IMG/VR virus record: IMGVR_UViG_3300029448_000010
Coordinates: 1-64,000 of that record
Strand: one strand, 5' to 3'
DNA length: 64,000 bases
DNA from: a virus
Part shown: positions 1 to 9,107 of the stretch, in pieces
Layout: every line of letters begins with the position of its first letter
Numbering within the stretch: the first letter of the stretch is position 1
Notes under the pieces: generated by a model
What the model was told of the DNA's origin: nothing
The model's input: the letters and a program-made list of their open reading frames with translations, nothing else
Database searches by the model: none
Translations under genes and position numbers: made by a program

Positions 1-1
1 T

Positions 2-1540
2 GACTACTATCCTAAAGACATTTGCTATGTAATATCTCATGAAATTGATACTACTAATACTAGTAAAAGACATATTATTAGAACAGATAAGGCATTAGCG
101 GTGGGGTGGTATAGAATAATGCAACCGAATCACACATGTTTTTATGATTTTAGCCCACAGGAAATAAGAATAAACGAACTTTCTTCTTCTTATACTAAAG
201 TATCGGGAGAAAATAAATGCTATACAGACATAACAGACTACTTAATTAGTGGTAAAGCAGGGCCAAGAGGAAAAGTAGGAAATTATAATAATACAGGAGG
301 CCAAGAAGCGGCATTGTCTATGTATGTTGTTATTGATGTTGACGGGCAATCTGGAGAAAATTATGTAGTGCTAAGAGAACCGGATTCAATGGCTAATCTA
401 TTGGGTATTTCTCAAGAATATGACATATGTATTTCTGATGGAGATAATGTTCATAAATCTTCTTTGGTCTATAAAGACAGGGGAGATACAGAAATAGGCC
501 ATTCTTTACAATTTTCTGATATGCAAGAAAAATTAGGTGTTGTTTCTATATCAGAAACATTTAATTTAACAATAGCAGATAAAATCAATAACGATGCTAA
601 AAGATGTATGGTAGGCACTACTGCAATAATCGGTGAAGAGGCGGATAATGCAATAAATGATTTACTTTTAGAACATGGCATATCTAATACTATGGATTCT
701 TCGGAGTATTCTTATATGCTGGCTCCTAATTTTCAAGGAATTGATTTATTTGAGGCCATTTACTATCTATTAAATAGAAAGGATAAGATTGCCTATTTTG
801 AAGATGAAACATATAAGATACTAAAAGCGAAAGATGATTCATTTTTAACAGGTATTTTTATTCAAGACGCAGGTGATAGTGATATTGAATTATATGAATA
901 TGAGAAAGAAGAAAACTTATTTGATTTAAAAAATGACATTACGGTTTATGGCGGTTCTAAAAAAGCAAATAGAAAAGATTTCACAAGTATAAAAAATCAT
1001 GGCATGAAATCTTTAGAAGTCCATGAATATAACTTAACCGGCCAAGAAGAACTTGATAAAAGGGCTGCTGAATTATTAGAAGTTCATACTAAATTAAATC
1101 AAAAAATTACTATTACAGTAGGCCATAAAGGAGTTTCTCAATTAAAAGCAGGGGATATAATAGAATTAGAAATACGAAGAGAAGGCATTCCTAGAAATCA
1201 ATATATGATTTTACAGATTGAACACCTACTAACAGGTAATATGAAATTGCAATTAGGTAGGTATAGTAAGCAATTACAAGACCGTTTTTCAGAAATAGCC
1301 ATAGACATTAAGCAAATAAAAACTAATACAAGAAAAAACAGTTATTCAGAGGCTTTTACCGGACTAGTTAATATTGATACTTTTAAAATTAAACCAATTA
1401 GACTAGTAATTAGAGAAAGAAAAAGTAGTGGAGGCGCAGTGATTGGTTTTGGGACACCCCTAAATACTAGCACTAGACCATTAGGACATGAGGATGGAAG
1501 CGGCGTTACCCACACAACATTATTGGAGGAAGATTATTGA
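2..1540 (+). CDS. Tail hub/baseplate-like protein, 5' end outside the window
   Basis: The reading frame is open from base 2, so the GTG at 101 is not the true start and the gene begins before the window. The visible part is about 512 residues. It is a mixed alpha/beta, charged protein without signal peptide or membrane segment. Its place directly upstream of fibre genes and its general character (a late stretch on avoiding ill-defined offsets, 'LKAGDIIELEIRREG', typical of tail hub proteins where a beta-barrel binds the fibre) suggest a gpD/gp27-type tail hub or baseplate component. This is inferred from context and style, not from a firm motif. The stop TGA at 1538-1540 overlaps the next start. 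Confidence 0.7.
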   Translation, partial: DYYPKDICYVISHEIDTTNTSKRHIIRTDKALAVGWYRIMQPNHTCFYDFSPQEIRINELSSSYTKVSGENKCYTDITDYLISGKAGPRGKVGNYNNTGGQEAALSMYVVIDVDGQSGENYVVLREPDSMANLLGISQEYDICISDGDNVHKSSLVYKDRGDTEIGHSLQFSDMQEKLGVVSISETFNLTIADKINNDAKRCMVGTTAIIGEEADNAINDLLLEHGISNTMDSSEYSYMLAPNFQGIDLFEAIYYLLNRKDKIAYFEDETYKILKAKDDSFLTGIFIQDAGDSDIELYEYEKEENLFDLKNDITVYGGSKKANRKDFTSIKNHGMKSLEVHEYNLTGQEELDKRAAELLEVHTKLNQKITITVGHKGVSQLKAGDIIELEIRREGIPRNQYMILQIEHLLTGNMKLQLGRYSKQLQDRFSEIAIDIKQIKTNTRKNSYSEAFTGLVNIDTFKIKPIRLVIRERKSSGGAVIGFGTPLNTSTRPLGHEDGSGVTHTTLLEEDY

Positions 1541-1899
1541 TAACTGATAAATTAAAAACCCTTATTGCAGACCAATTAGTTACTCTAATTACAAGTAGCG
1601 GGTATGCTAAAGTAGGGCAGGGAGGCAATTCAACAAGCCCCGCTTCGACTGATTTAGATGTTGATATTGGGGCCGCTTCTGCCGCCTATAATGCTACTGC
1701 TATTAAGTCCGGTGAAAATACTGTTGAATACAGCCTTAAAATAGCAGGTTCTAATACTAACTTAAATGGTAAAATAATTAGAGAAGCAGGTTTCTTTGAT
1801 TCTTCAGGTAATATGTTATCTAGGTTTAATTTTACAGGAATAGGGCCGGTAGCAACAACAAGCGATTTAGAAATATTTTTTATATTAGAGGTGGAATAA
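1537..1899 (+). CDS. Small tail/fibre-associated protein
   Basis: A 120-residue protein. The start is TTG at 1537, overlapping the previous stop (TTGA), with a strong GGAGGA ribosome-binding site at 1525-1530. The C-terminal half contains 'IIREAGFFDSSGNML' followed by a hydrophobic strand. This resembles the EIGLFD/G.L pattern in N-terminal domains of tail-fibre or tail-collar proteins of tailed phages. It is likely an attachment or collar component connecting the hub to the long fibre that follows one base later. The assignment is an inference from pattern and position. Confidence 0.7.
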   Translation: MITDKLKTLIADQLVTLITSSGYAKVGQGGNSTSPASTDLDVDIGAASAAYNATAIKSGENTVEYSLKIAGSNTNLNGKIIREAGFFDSSGNMLSRFNFTGIGPVATTSDLEIFFILEVE

Positions 1900-1900
1900 C

Positions 1901-4192
1901 ATGGGAACAATAAACAATCCGCATTTTTACAGCACTACATCAGGAACAACGCCGACTACTTGGATAACAGACGATATAGATTATCCCCATTCAGGATTAA
2001 TCAAAGCATTATCACAAGGCATTAGAGGAAATTATGCTATTAAAGGAAGTGCTACTGATTTTGATATTACTTTAGCCTCTTCGACATATACTACTATTGC
2101 AGTATTAACAGGAAAAGCATATAGAGATGGTAAATTAGTTACTATTACTGCCTTGAGTGCTACTAATTTAACAGGGGTTCATGCAACAGAAGATGTTTAC
2201 CAATTGTTAGTTGCTCAAGCAGATAATACAATGGTATTAAGAGGTTCTAATTCAGTTACTAATAGACTACCGGATTTAACAGATGGTGATATTCCTATTG
2301 CAGTAATTAAATTAGTTGCTGGTTCGGCTCAAGGTTCAGCAAGTACTTCTGATAGATTAGTACAATTCTTAACTACAAGTAAAGTTAGTAATGATTTAAG
2401 TATTGGATATGATAATTCGGGATATACTGAAACTGCTAACATTGTTGGTGCAAGCGGAGTAACAACTATTACTGCGGCAAGCAGTACCGATGTTAAGGTT
2501 AAATTAGCCGGTACTGCCGCAGGTGACACATTTGAAGTTATTGATAGTGCGGCAGAAGTTCAATTTAAGGTTCAAGGAGATGGAGAAGTTTCAACACAAG
2601 GAAACATTACTGTTGGCGGTAATATAATTAAAGCGTCTGATGGCGGTTCAGCAATTACTTTAGATACTAGCGACAATGTAACTATTGGTAATAATCTAAA
2701 AGTTGGAGGGAATATAATACAGGCTTCCGATGGGGGAAATACAATTACTTTAGATACTAGCGATAATGTAACTATTGGCGGTGGTTTAACCACTACAACC
2801 ACTGCTGTTGTTGGAACAGATTTAACAGTCACAGGTGGAGATATTAGTTTAGCAAATGCTCAAGATGGAACATTAAGTGTGGCTACTACGGGTTCAGGAA
2901 CAGATGGAAGAGATTTAACTATTTCAGCAGGTTCAGCACCAACAGGCTCAGCAAATCAAAATGGTGGAGATTTAATTCTTAATGCAGGTGGTGGAGATGG
3001 AACAGGAACTTCAATAATGACTTTTAATACTAAAGTTAATGGCACTGATGCGGTTGCAGAAAGAATGAGAATACATACTGATGGAAAAGTTGGTATTGGA
3101 ACAAATGCTCCAACTGCTAATTTACATATTAAAAATGCTTCAGAAACAGATAATGCCCTTAGAATAGAAACTGCTACGGGTAGCAATAATGCCGCACCGG
3201 ATATTTCTTTCTTCCGTAATGATTCAGCCATGAATGACGACCAAAACTTAGGTACTGTTAAGTTTGATGGAATAGAAACACATTCCGGTGGTTCTGATGC
3301 AGAAGTCACTTATGTTTCTATTCTTGGTTCTGCTCTTGATGCCACTTCGACACATGCTTCTAATTCACAAGCGCAAGGTGCATTAAAGTTGTATATTAAA
3401 CAATTAAATGCTTCAGGAATAGGTGCTTCTCCTAATCCATCAATTACTTTTTATGGTGGAAGTGCCGTTGAATCTAGTTCTAGTAGCAATAAACCCTTTG
3501 CGGCGGCAATAGGCTTATTTGAAGGTCAGGCAATTGCAGGTAATACCAATAGTAATGCCGATACGGGGTATATTTGGGCTAAAGCCGATGCTCATTTACA
3601 CTATACTGCGGCAAATACATCACATTCTGGAACTCCGGCTCAAGGAGAAGATTACCCCGTTTTACTTGGTGGAAAACATTCTATTTGGATTCCAGCAGAA
3701 GCAATTAGTCCTAGAAGTAATGCTGGTTGTGCTGATTTAACAACTTTAGCCGCAGCAACAAACGGTAGGCCGGATATTAGACATTTAGCATTTGATAAAG
3801 ATTCAGACGAACATGGACAATTTACAATTGCTATGCCTAAAATGTGGAATGAAGGAACTATTACCGCACAATTCTATTGGACTAATGCTTCTGCAACAAG
3901 CGGTGGTGTTTCTTGGGGGCTTCAAGGTGTTTCATTATCTAATAGTGACGCTATTGATACTGCATTTGGAACTGCCGTTGTAACTGATGATGCACAAGTA
4001 GGAACGGCTAAAGATGTTCATATTAGTGCAGAAAGCAGTGCAATTACAATTGGCGGTTCACCAGCCGCAGATGATTTAACTTGCTTTCAAGTATATAGAG
4101 ATATTTCAGATTCTAACGATACTCTAAATGAAGATGCGCTTCTTTTAGGAATTAAATTGTTTTATACAATAAGCGGGCATAATGATGAGTGA
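1901..4192 (+). CDS. Long tail fibre protein with tandem repeats
   Basis: A 763-residue protein that is low in charge and rich in Gly, Ser, Thr and Asn. It has many short beta-strand blocks of the type D-x-x-x-T-I-G and G-N-I. Two adjacent 30-residue repeats lie at about residues 239-298. A segment near residue 400 ('MRIHTDGKVGIGTNAP') matches the style of beta-helical fibre shafts that precede receptor-binding tips in many tailed viruses. The ATG at 1901 follows GAGGTGG. The protein probably forms the trimeric fibre that contacts the host surface. Receptor specificity cannot be read from the sequence. Confidence 0.85.
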   Translation: MGTINNPHFYSTTSGTTPTTWITDDIDYPHSGLIKALSQGIRGNYAIKGSATDFDITLASSTYTTIAVLTGKAYRDGKLVTITALSATNLTGVHATEDVYQLLVAQADNTMVLRGSNSVTNRLPDLTDGDIPIAVIKLVAGSAQGSASTSDRLVQFLTTSKVSNDLSIGYDNSGYTETANIVGASGVTTITAASSTDVKVKLAGTAAGDTFEVIDSAAEVQFKVQGDGEVSTQGNITVGGNIIKASDGGSAITLDTSDNVTIGNNLKVGGNIIQASDGGNTITLDTSDNVTIGGGLTTTTTAVVGTDLTVTGGDISLANAQDGTLSVATTGSGTDGRDLTISAGSAPTGSANQNGGDLILNAGGGDGTGTSIMTFNTKVNGTDAVAERMRIHTDGKVGIGTNAPTANLHIKNASETDNALRIETATGSNNAAPDISFFRNDSAMNDDQNLGTVKFDGIETHSGGSDAEVTYVSILGSALDATSTHASNSQAQGALKLYIKQLNASGIGASPNPSITFYGGSAVESSSSSNKPFAAAIGLFEGQAIAGNTNSNADTGYIWAKADAHLHYTAANTSHSGTPAQGEDYPVLLGGKHSIWIPAEAISPRSNAGCADLTTLAAATNGRPDIRHLAFDKDSDEHGQFTIAMPKMWNEGTITAQFYWTNASATSGGVSWGLQGVSLSNSDAIDTAFGTAVVTDDAQVGTAKDVHISAESSAITIGGSPAADDLTCFQVYRDISDSNDTLNEDALLLGIKLFYTISGHNDE
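2615..2794 (+). repeat. Two 90-bp tandem repeats inside the fibre gene
   Basis: Repeat 1 (2615-2704) and repeat 2 (2705-2794) encode near-identical 30-residue units built around 'ASDGG..ITLDTSDNVTIG'. The DNA copies differ mostly at third positions, which points to protein-level selection on a shaft repeat rather than a very recent duplication. Confidence 0.85.
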
Positions 4193-4197
4193 TAACT

Positions 4198-4644
4198 ATG
4201 TTTGGAAGAACAGTTTCAGGTTTTGGTTCAAAAGCGAAAAGAGGAACACCTTTAGCAGTTTCAATTATTACAGACGGTTCTGCGCCTTTAACTGAATTAA
4301 TAGAACACCGTGCAACTGCCGGTAGTGGGTCTTTTGTTACGGGTACTGGGGTTCCAACATTTGATATTTCAGTAGTTGCTACGGGCGGCAGTGGAAGTTA
4401 TACTTTTGCTTGGACTAATAGTGAAGTAGGTGGTTCAGATACATTTAATGTTTATAGTGTTAATTCGACTGGAACAACAAATGCGGCACAATACAATACA
4501 TTGGCTCTTAACGGCACAATGCCAGCAAATAATACTGACCCGCCTCATGATGTGCTGTATGAATTAAGTTGTAGGGTTACTGACGGTGCAGGTGGAGATA
4601 TTACAGTATCAAGAAATTTGGCTTTTATTGCAATAGGACTATAA
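4198..4644 (+). CDS. Ig-like tail/fibre accessory protein
   Basis: About 148 residues. The ATG at 4198 lies just past the previous stop; an in-frame GTG at 4189 overlaps that gene. The body contains 'ISVVATGGSGSYTFAWT' and, near the end, 'YELSCRVTDGAGG'. These are the G-x-G-S-Y-x-F-x-W and C-x-V-T-D signatures of PKD/Ig-like domains found on virion surfaces. It is the last gene of the tail module and is followed by terminators. It is probably displayed on the fibre or baseplate. The fold assignment is fairly safe; the role is inferred. Confidence 0.75.
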   Translation: MFGRTVSGFGSKAKRGTPLAVSIITDGSAPLTELIEHRATAGSGSFVTGTGVPTFDISVVATGGSGSYTFAWTNSEVGGSDTFNVYSVNSTGTTNAAQYNTLALNGTMPANNTDPPHDVLYELSCRVTDGAGGDITVSRNLAFIAIGL

Positions 4645-4645
4645 A

Positions 4646-4672
4646 TACTCCAATTTAGAGTATATTTTTTAT
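4646..4672 (+). terminator. Terminator of the tail module
   Basis: The stem TACTC/GAGTA has a 7-base loop and is followed by TATTTTTTATT, immediately after the stop of the last plus-strand tail gene. Confidence 0.75.
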
Positions 4673-4687
4673 TAGAAAAAGTCAAAA

Positions 4688-4728
4688 AAAATGGGAGAAG
4701 TAGTCCGTTAAAGACTACTTCCCCCTTT
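4688..4728. terminator. Convergent bidirectional terminator
   Basis: A hairpin with stem GGGAGAAGTAGTC/GACTACTTCCCCC is flanked by A8 on the left (a T-run on the minus strand) and T-rich DNA on the right. It can stop the long minus-strand block as well as read-through from the tail genes. The hairpin overlaps the last codons of the minus-strand gene ending at 4708. Confidence 0.8.
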
Positions 4729-4866
4729 AGTTTTGTTTGACCAAATACCACCGCATTCACGGCATTCCCATAATTTGAGTCTTTCATTAGAACCTACATA
4801 GAATCCCAATAAACGCTTCGCTAGGGTAGCGTTATTACAATACTTGCAAGTCTGTTTTAAACTCAT
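4708..4866 (-). CDS. Small zinc-ribbon protein
   Basis: A 52-residue basic protein with two CxxC knuckles ('CKYC' near residue 7 and 'CREC' near residue 36), so a probable four-cysteine zinc ribbon. It is the last gene of the long minus-strand block and overlaps the gene upstream by ATGTTTC-type coupling at 4863-4866. Such ribbons usually bind nucleic acid or RNA polymerase. No specific function is recognised. Confidence 0.75.
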   Translation of the reverse strand: MSLKQTCKYCNNATLAKRLLGFYVGSNERLKLWECRECGGIWSNKTKGGSSL

Positions 4867-5018
4867 TGTTTCTTGTCACCTTCTGATTCCCCAATTAATC
4901 TCTTCATATAGTCCTCAACGCTTTGGTCAGTTATATTGTTACCGCCAAATGCCGCAAAGAACAGAAGAGTAATAATTACAAGGAAAATCAAAAGCCCAAA
5001 CCATTCTGCTGTTGTCAT
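4863..5018 (-). CDS. Single-pass membrane protein, 51 residues
   Basis: The start at 5018 (ATG in a TAATG overlap with the exonuclease gene) is preferred over a longer in-frame extension. After a short N-terminus ('MTTAEWFG') there is one strongly hydrophobic helix of about 18 residues, then an acidic/basic cytoplasmic tail. It might act at the membrane, for example in lysis or egress, but nothing specific is recognised. Confidence 0.7.
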   Translation of the reverse strand: MTTAEWFGLLIFLVIITLLFFAAFGGNNITDQSVEDYMKRLIGESEGDKKQ

Positions 5019-5611
5019 TACCAAATCACCTCTAATTCCACAAATTCTTCTTTTTCGATTGAAAACGCTTTTACTATACCATTGTCCTGTCCGTATTTCC
5101 AAAGGTCATAAACTAATTGAGTATCTTTCATACAGTATTCAACCACTTCATCATACTTTCCCATTTTCCATAGTTTAGGTGCGTCTGCACTATCCATTAG
5201 TTTAGAATCATCTAGTGAACATTTTACTAAATTCTTCAATTGCATTCTTTCACCATGTTCTTTAAGAATATATTTACTTGTGTCAATATACTTTTCTTCT
5301 CCTAAATACTTATGAATACAATAAATATCTAATGAATCTCTTAATATAGGTAAATCAAAAGCCGCTAAATTATGTCCTAGCAATACTCCGCCTTTCTGTA
5401 AGTGGTTGTCTAAATCATATTTTAATTCAGATAGTCCCTTTACTACATGCCCTGACTTTGCAAATGAATCTAATGGCTCATCCACATAAACAGTTCCGTT
5501 ATTGCCATCCCAAGTAGCAACGGTTGATACCTGAAACATGTGAGTATTACCAAAACCACCTATGTCATGAGACATATTCTTGGTTTCAATATCCAATGCC
5601 AATACGGACAT
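5018..5611 (-). CDS. DEDDy-type 3'-5' exonuclease
   Basis: A stand-alone RNase-H-fold exonuclease. All three catalytic motifs are visible: Exo I 'LALDIET' (D and E) near the N-terminus, Exo II 'HNLAAFD' near residue 80, and Exo III 'YCMKDTQLVYD' near residue 160, with Y-x3-D making it DEDDy. The ATG at 5611 gives 197 residues; an in-frame GTG at 5620 overlaps the preceding stop. It would trim single-stranded 3' ends in DNA replication or repair. The viral polymerase has its own exonuclease motifs, so this one probably serves recombination or repair. Confidence 0.88.
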   Translation of the reverse strand: MSVLALDIETKNMSHDIGGFGNTHMFQVSTVATWDGNNGTVYVDEPLDSFAKSGHVVKGLSELKYDLDNHLQKGGVLLGHNLAAFDLPILRDSLDIYCIHKYLGEEKYIDTSKYILKEHGERMQLKNLVKCSLDDSKLMDSADAPKLWKMGKYDEVVEYCMKDTQLVYDLWKYGQDNGIVKAFSIEKEEFVELEVIW

Positions 5612-5616
5612 TGTAA

Positions 5617-5844
5617 TCACTCAGTACCATTAGACCATAGTTTAGAGATTTTTTGTGCATTTTCGTCAACATCTTCTTCGTTGCTTCCAATCTTTCTTTT
5701 TAAGAAAGCGACAATGTTTGCTCCAGCAATACTTAGCATAGAACAGCATTCCCATCCTTCATCTCCATAAGTGTCTAAAGTTTCTATAATCACTTTTGGC
5801 CCTTTCGTTACATCAAAAACTACATATTGGTTTTCCCATTTCAT
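5617..5844 (-). CDS. Small DUF4177-like protein
   Basis: A 75-residue protein. The core 'YGDEGWECCSM' followed by a hydrophobic strand and K/R resembles small DUF4177-type proteins (G-x-x-GWE-x-V). It overlaps the gene upstream by ATGA and sits between the helicase-like and exonuclease genes. Function is unknown. Confidence 0.7.
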   Translation of the reverse strand: MKWENQYVVFDVTKGPKVIIETLDTYGDEGWECCSMLSIAGANIVAFLKRKIGSNEEDVDENAQKISKLWSNGTE

Positions 5845-7373
5845 TTCTTTTCCTCCTTTAATTTAATAAATACTGAACGACCCTGTTTATCTGCTTCAAA
5901 TAAATGAGCGTTTTCATTCCATAATTCATACATTCTTGATTTACCAAGACTAGTTACCTTCTTAACTTCATCTAAGAATTTCTTTTTATTAACAAAACCC
6001 TCTTCATCTTTTTTCATTTCTGTGAATACTTTGATAAATTGGGGTTGCTTACCTTTGTCAGCGAGTTGCCTTGCCTTCACCTTGAGGCTTCGTTCTAGCC
6101 AGTCCACCAATGTCATATAACACTGTCGGACAATAGTAGTGGCTTGTCGGACATTGTAGCCCGTAACTATGAACCGTTCTTCTTTATTGGTGATAGAGGG
6201 GCTTTGGGCCACACTACAAAGAACAGACATTTTAATAAGAATTTTAAGCAAACGGGTAGTAAAATTAGATGCAATCTTTCTAACTTCAGGCCTAGTCGAT
6301 TGAATGTAGTCTTCCATACCTTCGTACTCAAACTCTAATACTTCGTTAAAATCAGGAGAAAAGGTCATGACTCTAAGACCATCTTTATCGACTTCTTCCC
6401 ATCTTTCCTTTACTGTTGAATAAATCTTAAATAATCTTTTAGCATGTTTATCTATTGGTAGGTTGCTTTCCATTACTTTACCAGCATAATATATTTGTTT
6501 TCTTCTCATTTTATCTTGGATAAAAGGCGGAACATCCCATATGAACACTAGCATTCTTTGTAATACACCCTTTTCTGTTATTACAGATTCTAGTTTATTA
6601 GGCGGATAGGTCATCGCTAACACTGAACGCTCATTAAAACAGAACATAGTATCGCCGTCTTTTAACTTTTTAGATACAATCCAAGACTCACCGTGTAAAG
6701 TATTCATGAAAGTATTCAACATAACGATAGCATCTTGCTTATGTTGGGTTTGATGAAAAATACCTGAATATTCAAATTCATCCCAATGGGCTAAACCGCT
6801 ACCTTCTAATTCACCAGCAATTCTTTTCTGCCTAAATTGACCTTTATCTTCTCCTTCTGAAATCATTTCCTCTGTATAATGCCCTGTTAATGCGGCATCA
6901 GTGTAAAGAGTGGTTGAAAAAGTATTGAAGTGTTTGGGTTTCTTTGGCCCAAATTCACCGTCATAAACTGGGGGAATCAATTCTGCTAATGGATGGCTGT
7001 TAGTATCATTTATCATTTTAAATACTCTTTTAGATACAGGGCCGACAAAGTTATACAATGTCGATTTTCCAGTACCGGAAGTTTGAATCTGTAAAAAATG
7101 TATTCTTGAATCTTCAACACTGAATCCATTTGGTACTTTAATAAAGTCTTTACATATTTGACCTAGTATTACAAAGAATGATGCCGCCGCAGGTATGTCA
7201 TTGTAATGCGCTACATTACAAGCATCTTCTTGAAATGCTTTTACTGCCGCAGGTAATACTCCTGAAAATGATTTCATATTTTCTTCGTATTCTTGTAAAT
7301 ACGCTATTTCATCTTCATCAGCATACATAGCGTTTGTATGTATTCTCTCTTCTTCTAATTCATCTTCATTCAT
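5841..7373 (-). CDS. DUF3987-like P-loop ATPase, probable replicative helicase
   Basis: A 510-residue protein. A Walker A motif 'QTSGTGKST' lies near residue 100, followed by an acidic Walker B-like segment ('LAHWDEFE') near residue 195 and a sensor-like 'LAMTYPP' near residue 255. The C-terminal third looks like a winged-helix domain. This arrangement matches DUF3987/SF3-like ATPases encoded by many viruses and plasmids as replication helicases. No MCM or DnaB gene is visible elsewhere in the window, so this is the best candidate for fork unwinding. The family is likely; the role is inferred. Confidence 0.75.
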   Translation of the reverse strand: MNEDELEEERIHTNAMYADEDEIAYLQEYEENMKSFSGVLPAAVKAFQEDACNVAHYNDIPAAASFFVILGQICKDFIKVPNGFSVEDSRIHFLQIQTSGTGKSTLYNFVGPVSKRVFKMINDTNSHPLAELIPPVYDGEFGPKKPKHFNTFSTTLYTDAALTGHYTEEMISEGEDKGQFRQKRIAGELEGSGLAHWDEFEYSGIFHQTQHKQDAIVMLNTFMNTLHGESWIVSKKLKDGDTMFCFNERSVLAMTYPPNKLESVITEKGVLQRMLVFIWDVPPFIQDKMRRKQIYYAGKVMESNLPIDKHAKRLFKIYSTVKERWEEVDKDGLRVMTFSPDFNEVLEFEYEGMEDYIQSTRPEVRKIASNFTTRLLKILIKMSVLCSVAQSPSITNKEERFIVTGYNVRQATTIVRQCYMTLVDWLERSLKVKARQLADKGKQPQFIKVFTEMKKDEEGFVNKKKFLDEVKKVTSLGKSRMYELWNENAHLFEADKQGRSVFIKLKEEKK

Positions 7374-8065
7374 ATTTTCACCTTCTTTTCACTGTTTAAT
7401 GTGTCTAATATTCTTTGTGCGGTTTTTTCACCGATACCATCCATGTGACACAATTCATGGACTGTTTGTTCGCCTATTTCCATAATACTTCCGTATTCTT
7501 TAATAAAGGCTTTAGCCTTCTTTAAGGAGACACCTTTGATACTAGTCAATACATCTAACCTTAAATCATCAGTTGTTATTCTTTTAAATATCTCTGGCCT
7601 AATTACATCTCTTTCAATAGGCTTCATTTTACATATGGCACTTATAATTAAGGCCGCTTCTTCTTCTGTTGGAACCCAAAAAGCCTTAACATCAGTATCT
7701 AAAGTAATTCTCCCAATACCGCCTAGAAACTTATTGTTTAACATTATACTTCTTGCAGGTTCTTGAATGTTAGATTTACCATGTCTTTTAACATTATAAA
7801 TCGCTTCTTCTAAAGTACCATAGATAATTACTATGTTAGTTTTATAGTGTCTATCCATGTTATCTATTTGAGTCCATATTCTTTTGCTCATAACTGAACC
7901 TAGAAAATCAGTTGTTGACTTTGCTTCAAAGCATACATCATCAAAAACATAATCTCCAATCTCAAGCCATTTCTTTTCAGTCTTAATACCTAAGCCTTTA
8001 CATTTAGCCTGTACTAATTTAACTAATTTAGAACCATCTTTTTCTCTGCTATCTATTACTAACAT
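7370..8065 (-). CDS. XPF/Hef-type structure-specific endonuclease
   Basis: About 231 residues. The N-terminal ERCC4 nuclease domain has 'IDSREKDGS', 'IGDYVFDD' and 'FEAKSTTDFL'; the last is an ERKxxxD-like motif with Ala in place of Arg. Two helix-hairpin-helix motifs follow at the C-terminus ('LTSIKGVSLKKA', 'LCHMDGIGEKTA'). Archaeal Hef/XPF proteins have this nuclease plus HhH order and cut forks, flaps and stalled replication structures. The ATG at 8065 has AGGTGA upstream. There is no helicase domain, as in crenarchaeal XPF. A PIP box is not obvious. Confidence 0.9.
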   Translation of the reverse strand: MLVIDSREKDGSKLVKLVQAKCKGLGIKTEKKWLEIGDYVFDDVCFEAKSTTDFLGSVMSKRIWTQIDNMDRHYKTNIVIIYGTLEEAIYNVKRHGKSNIQEPARSIMLNNKFLGGIGRITLDTDVKAFWVPTEEEAALIISAICKMKPIERDVIRPEIFKRITTDDLRLDVLTSIKGVSLKKAKAFIKEYGSIMEIGEQTVHELCHMDGIGEKTAQRILDTLNSEKKVKI

Positions 8066-8066
8066 A

Positions 8067-9107
8067 TTACTCACCTAAATAATCTGGATAACGCCAGCAC
8101 TTACCAACACAGTAACCTTCACTAATTAACTTATTACAGAATGGAGTTTTATAATTACCAAATACTGTAAACTTAGCATGTTTTCTAGTTGTTTGTTCAT
8201 CCCAATCTAACCATACTTCATCATTAGATTCAACCAATTGTTTTATTTCTTTTACAATTAAGTCTAATACTTCTTGTTTTTCCTTCAATGAATTTAATGG
8301 TCGCCTACCTGTTAACAAATCTCTATACCAAGAAACTAAGTATGCTCTAGCAATATGCGATGGATTCTCCGTCATTATAGCATTGTGTAAACAAGGCAAT
8401 ATTGGGAGTTTTCCTGTATATTCTGGGACAGAAATTTCACCTTCAACGGCTTCGATAGGGGGTACATCAGGAAAAGTTACCTCCATTTCTCCACTGATTT
8501 TGAAGGGTATATGGCGTGGTTTGGTTGCTAATTCTAATATCGTTTCGATGCTCATATGTAAATCGGTATGCTTCAATGGTATGCAGTATAGCGGATTACC
8601 AAAATAATTAGATGACATGTTTACTGTATTGGGTACTCTTCTCAATCTAGTGGACTGACCTACTCTATCATCAAGAGTTGTTTTACCAGACACTTTTGCT
8701 TTGAGATGGGATTTTATTTCTCTAAAGAAGGTTTGAATACTTCTGATATTATCAGCAGGTTTACCAAATAAAAATAAATGGAAACCCCTGCCTGAAAAGA
8801 AACAAGTATATTTCCAATTCTTTTCTAATACCATATTCATTACCACTTTCAAATCCCTCCATGCGTATTCTAAATCATTATCATGCCCGTCAAAATCTAA
8901 AAATATCCTATCTAGAATTACTGATGAATCCACCTTCGCAGTTTCAGAAAAATGTTCAAAGTCATAAACCGTCGTATAAACATTTGTCCTATTATTTTGA
9001 GCGTTAACAAACTCAGCATATTCATTCCTCGATAAGACGACTTTTCGTTTCATTTGCGGTGCGTTCTTTATGTGGCTCCCCGCCCATACTTCCCTCGGAT
9101 ATTTCAT
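8067..9107 (-). CDS. Archaeo-eukaryotic primase with PriL-like Fe-S end
   Basis: About 346 residues. The N-terminal half carries AEP primase motifs: 'IFLDFDGHD' (catalytic acids) and 'FFSGRGFHLF' (SGRGxH nucleotide-binding motif). The C-terminal part has spaced cysteines ('LPCLHNAI', 'FCNKL', 'YCVGKCW') like the Fe-S domain of PriL. It therefore looks like a single-chain PriS-PriL fusion, known from archaeal plasmids and viruses. The ATG at 9107 has a perfect GGAGG 8 bases upstream, which decides the start. It makes primers for the viral polymerase. Confidence 0.85.
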   Translation of the reverse strand: MKYPREVWAGSHIKNAPQMKRKVVLSRNEYAEFVNAQNNRTNVYTTVYDFEHFSETAKVDSSVILDRIFLDFDGHDNDLEYAWRDLKVVMNMVLEKNWKYTCFFSGRGFHLFLFGKPADNIRSIQTFFREIKSHLKAKVSGKTTLDDRVGQSTRLRRVPNTVNMSSNYFGNPLYCIPLKHTDLHMSIETILELATKPRHIPFKISGEMEVTFPDVPPIEAVEGEISVPEYTGKLPILPCLHNAIMTENPSHIARAYLVSWYRDLLTGRRPLNSLKEKQEVLDLIVKEIKQLVESNDEVWLDWDEQTTRKHAKFTVFGNYKTPFCNKLISEGYCVGKCWRYPDYLGE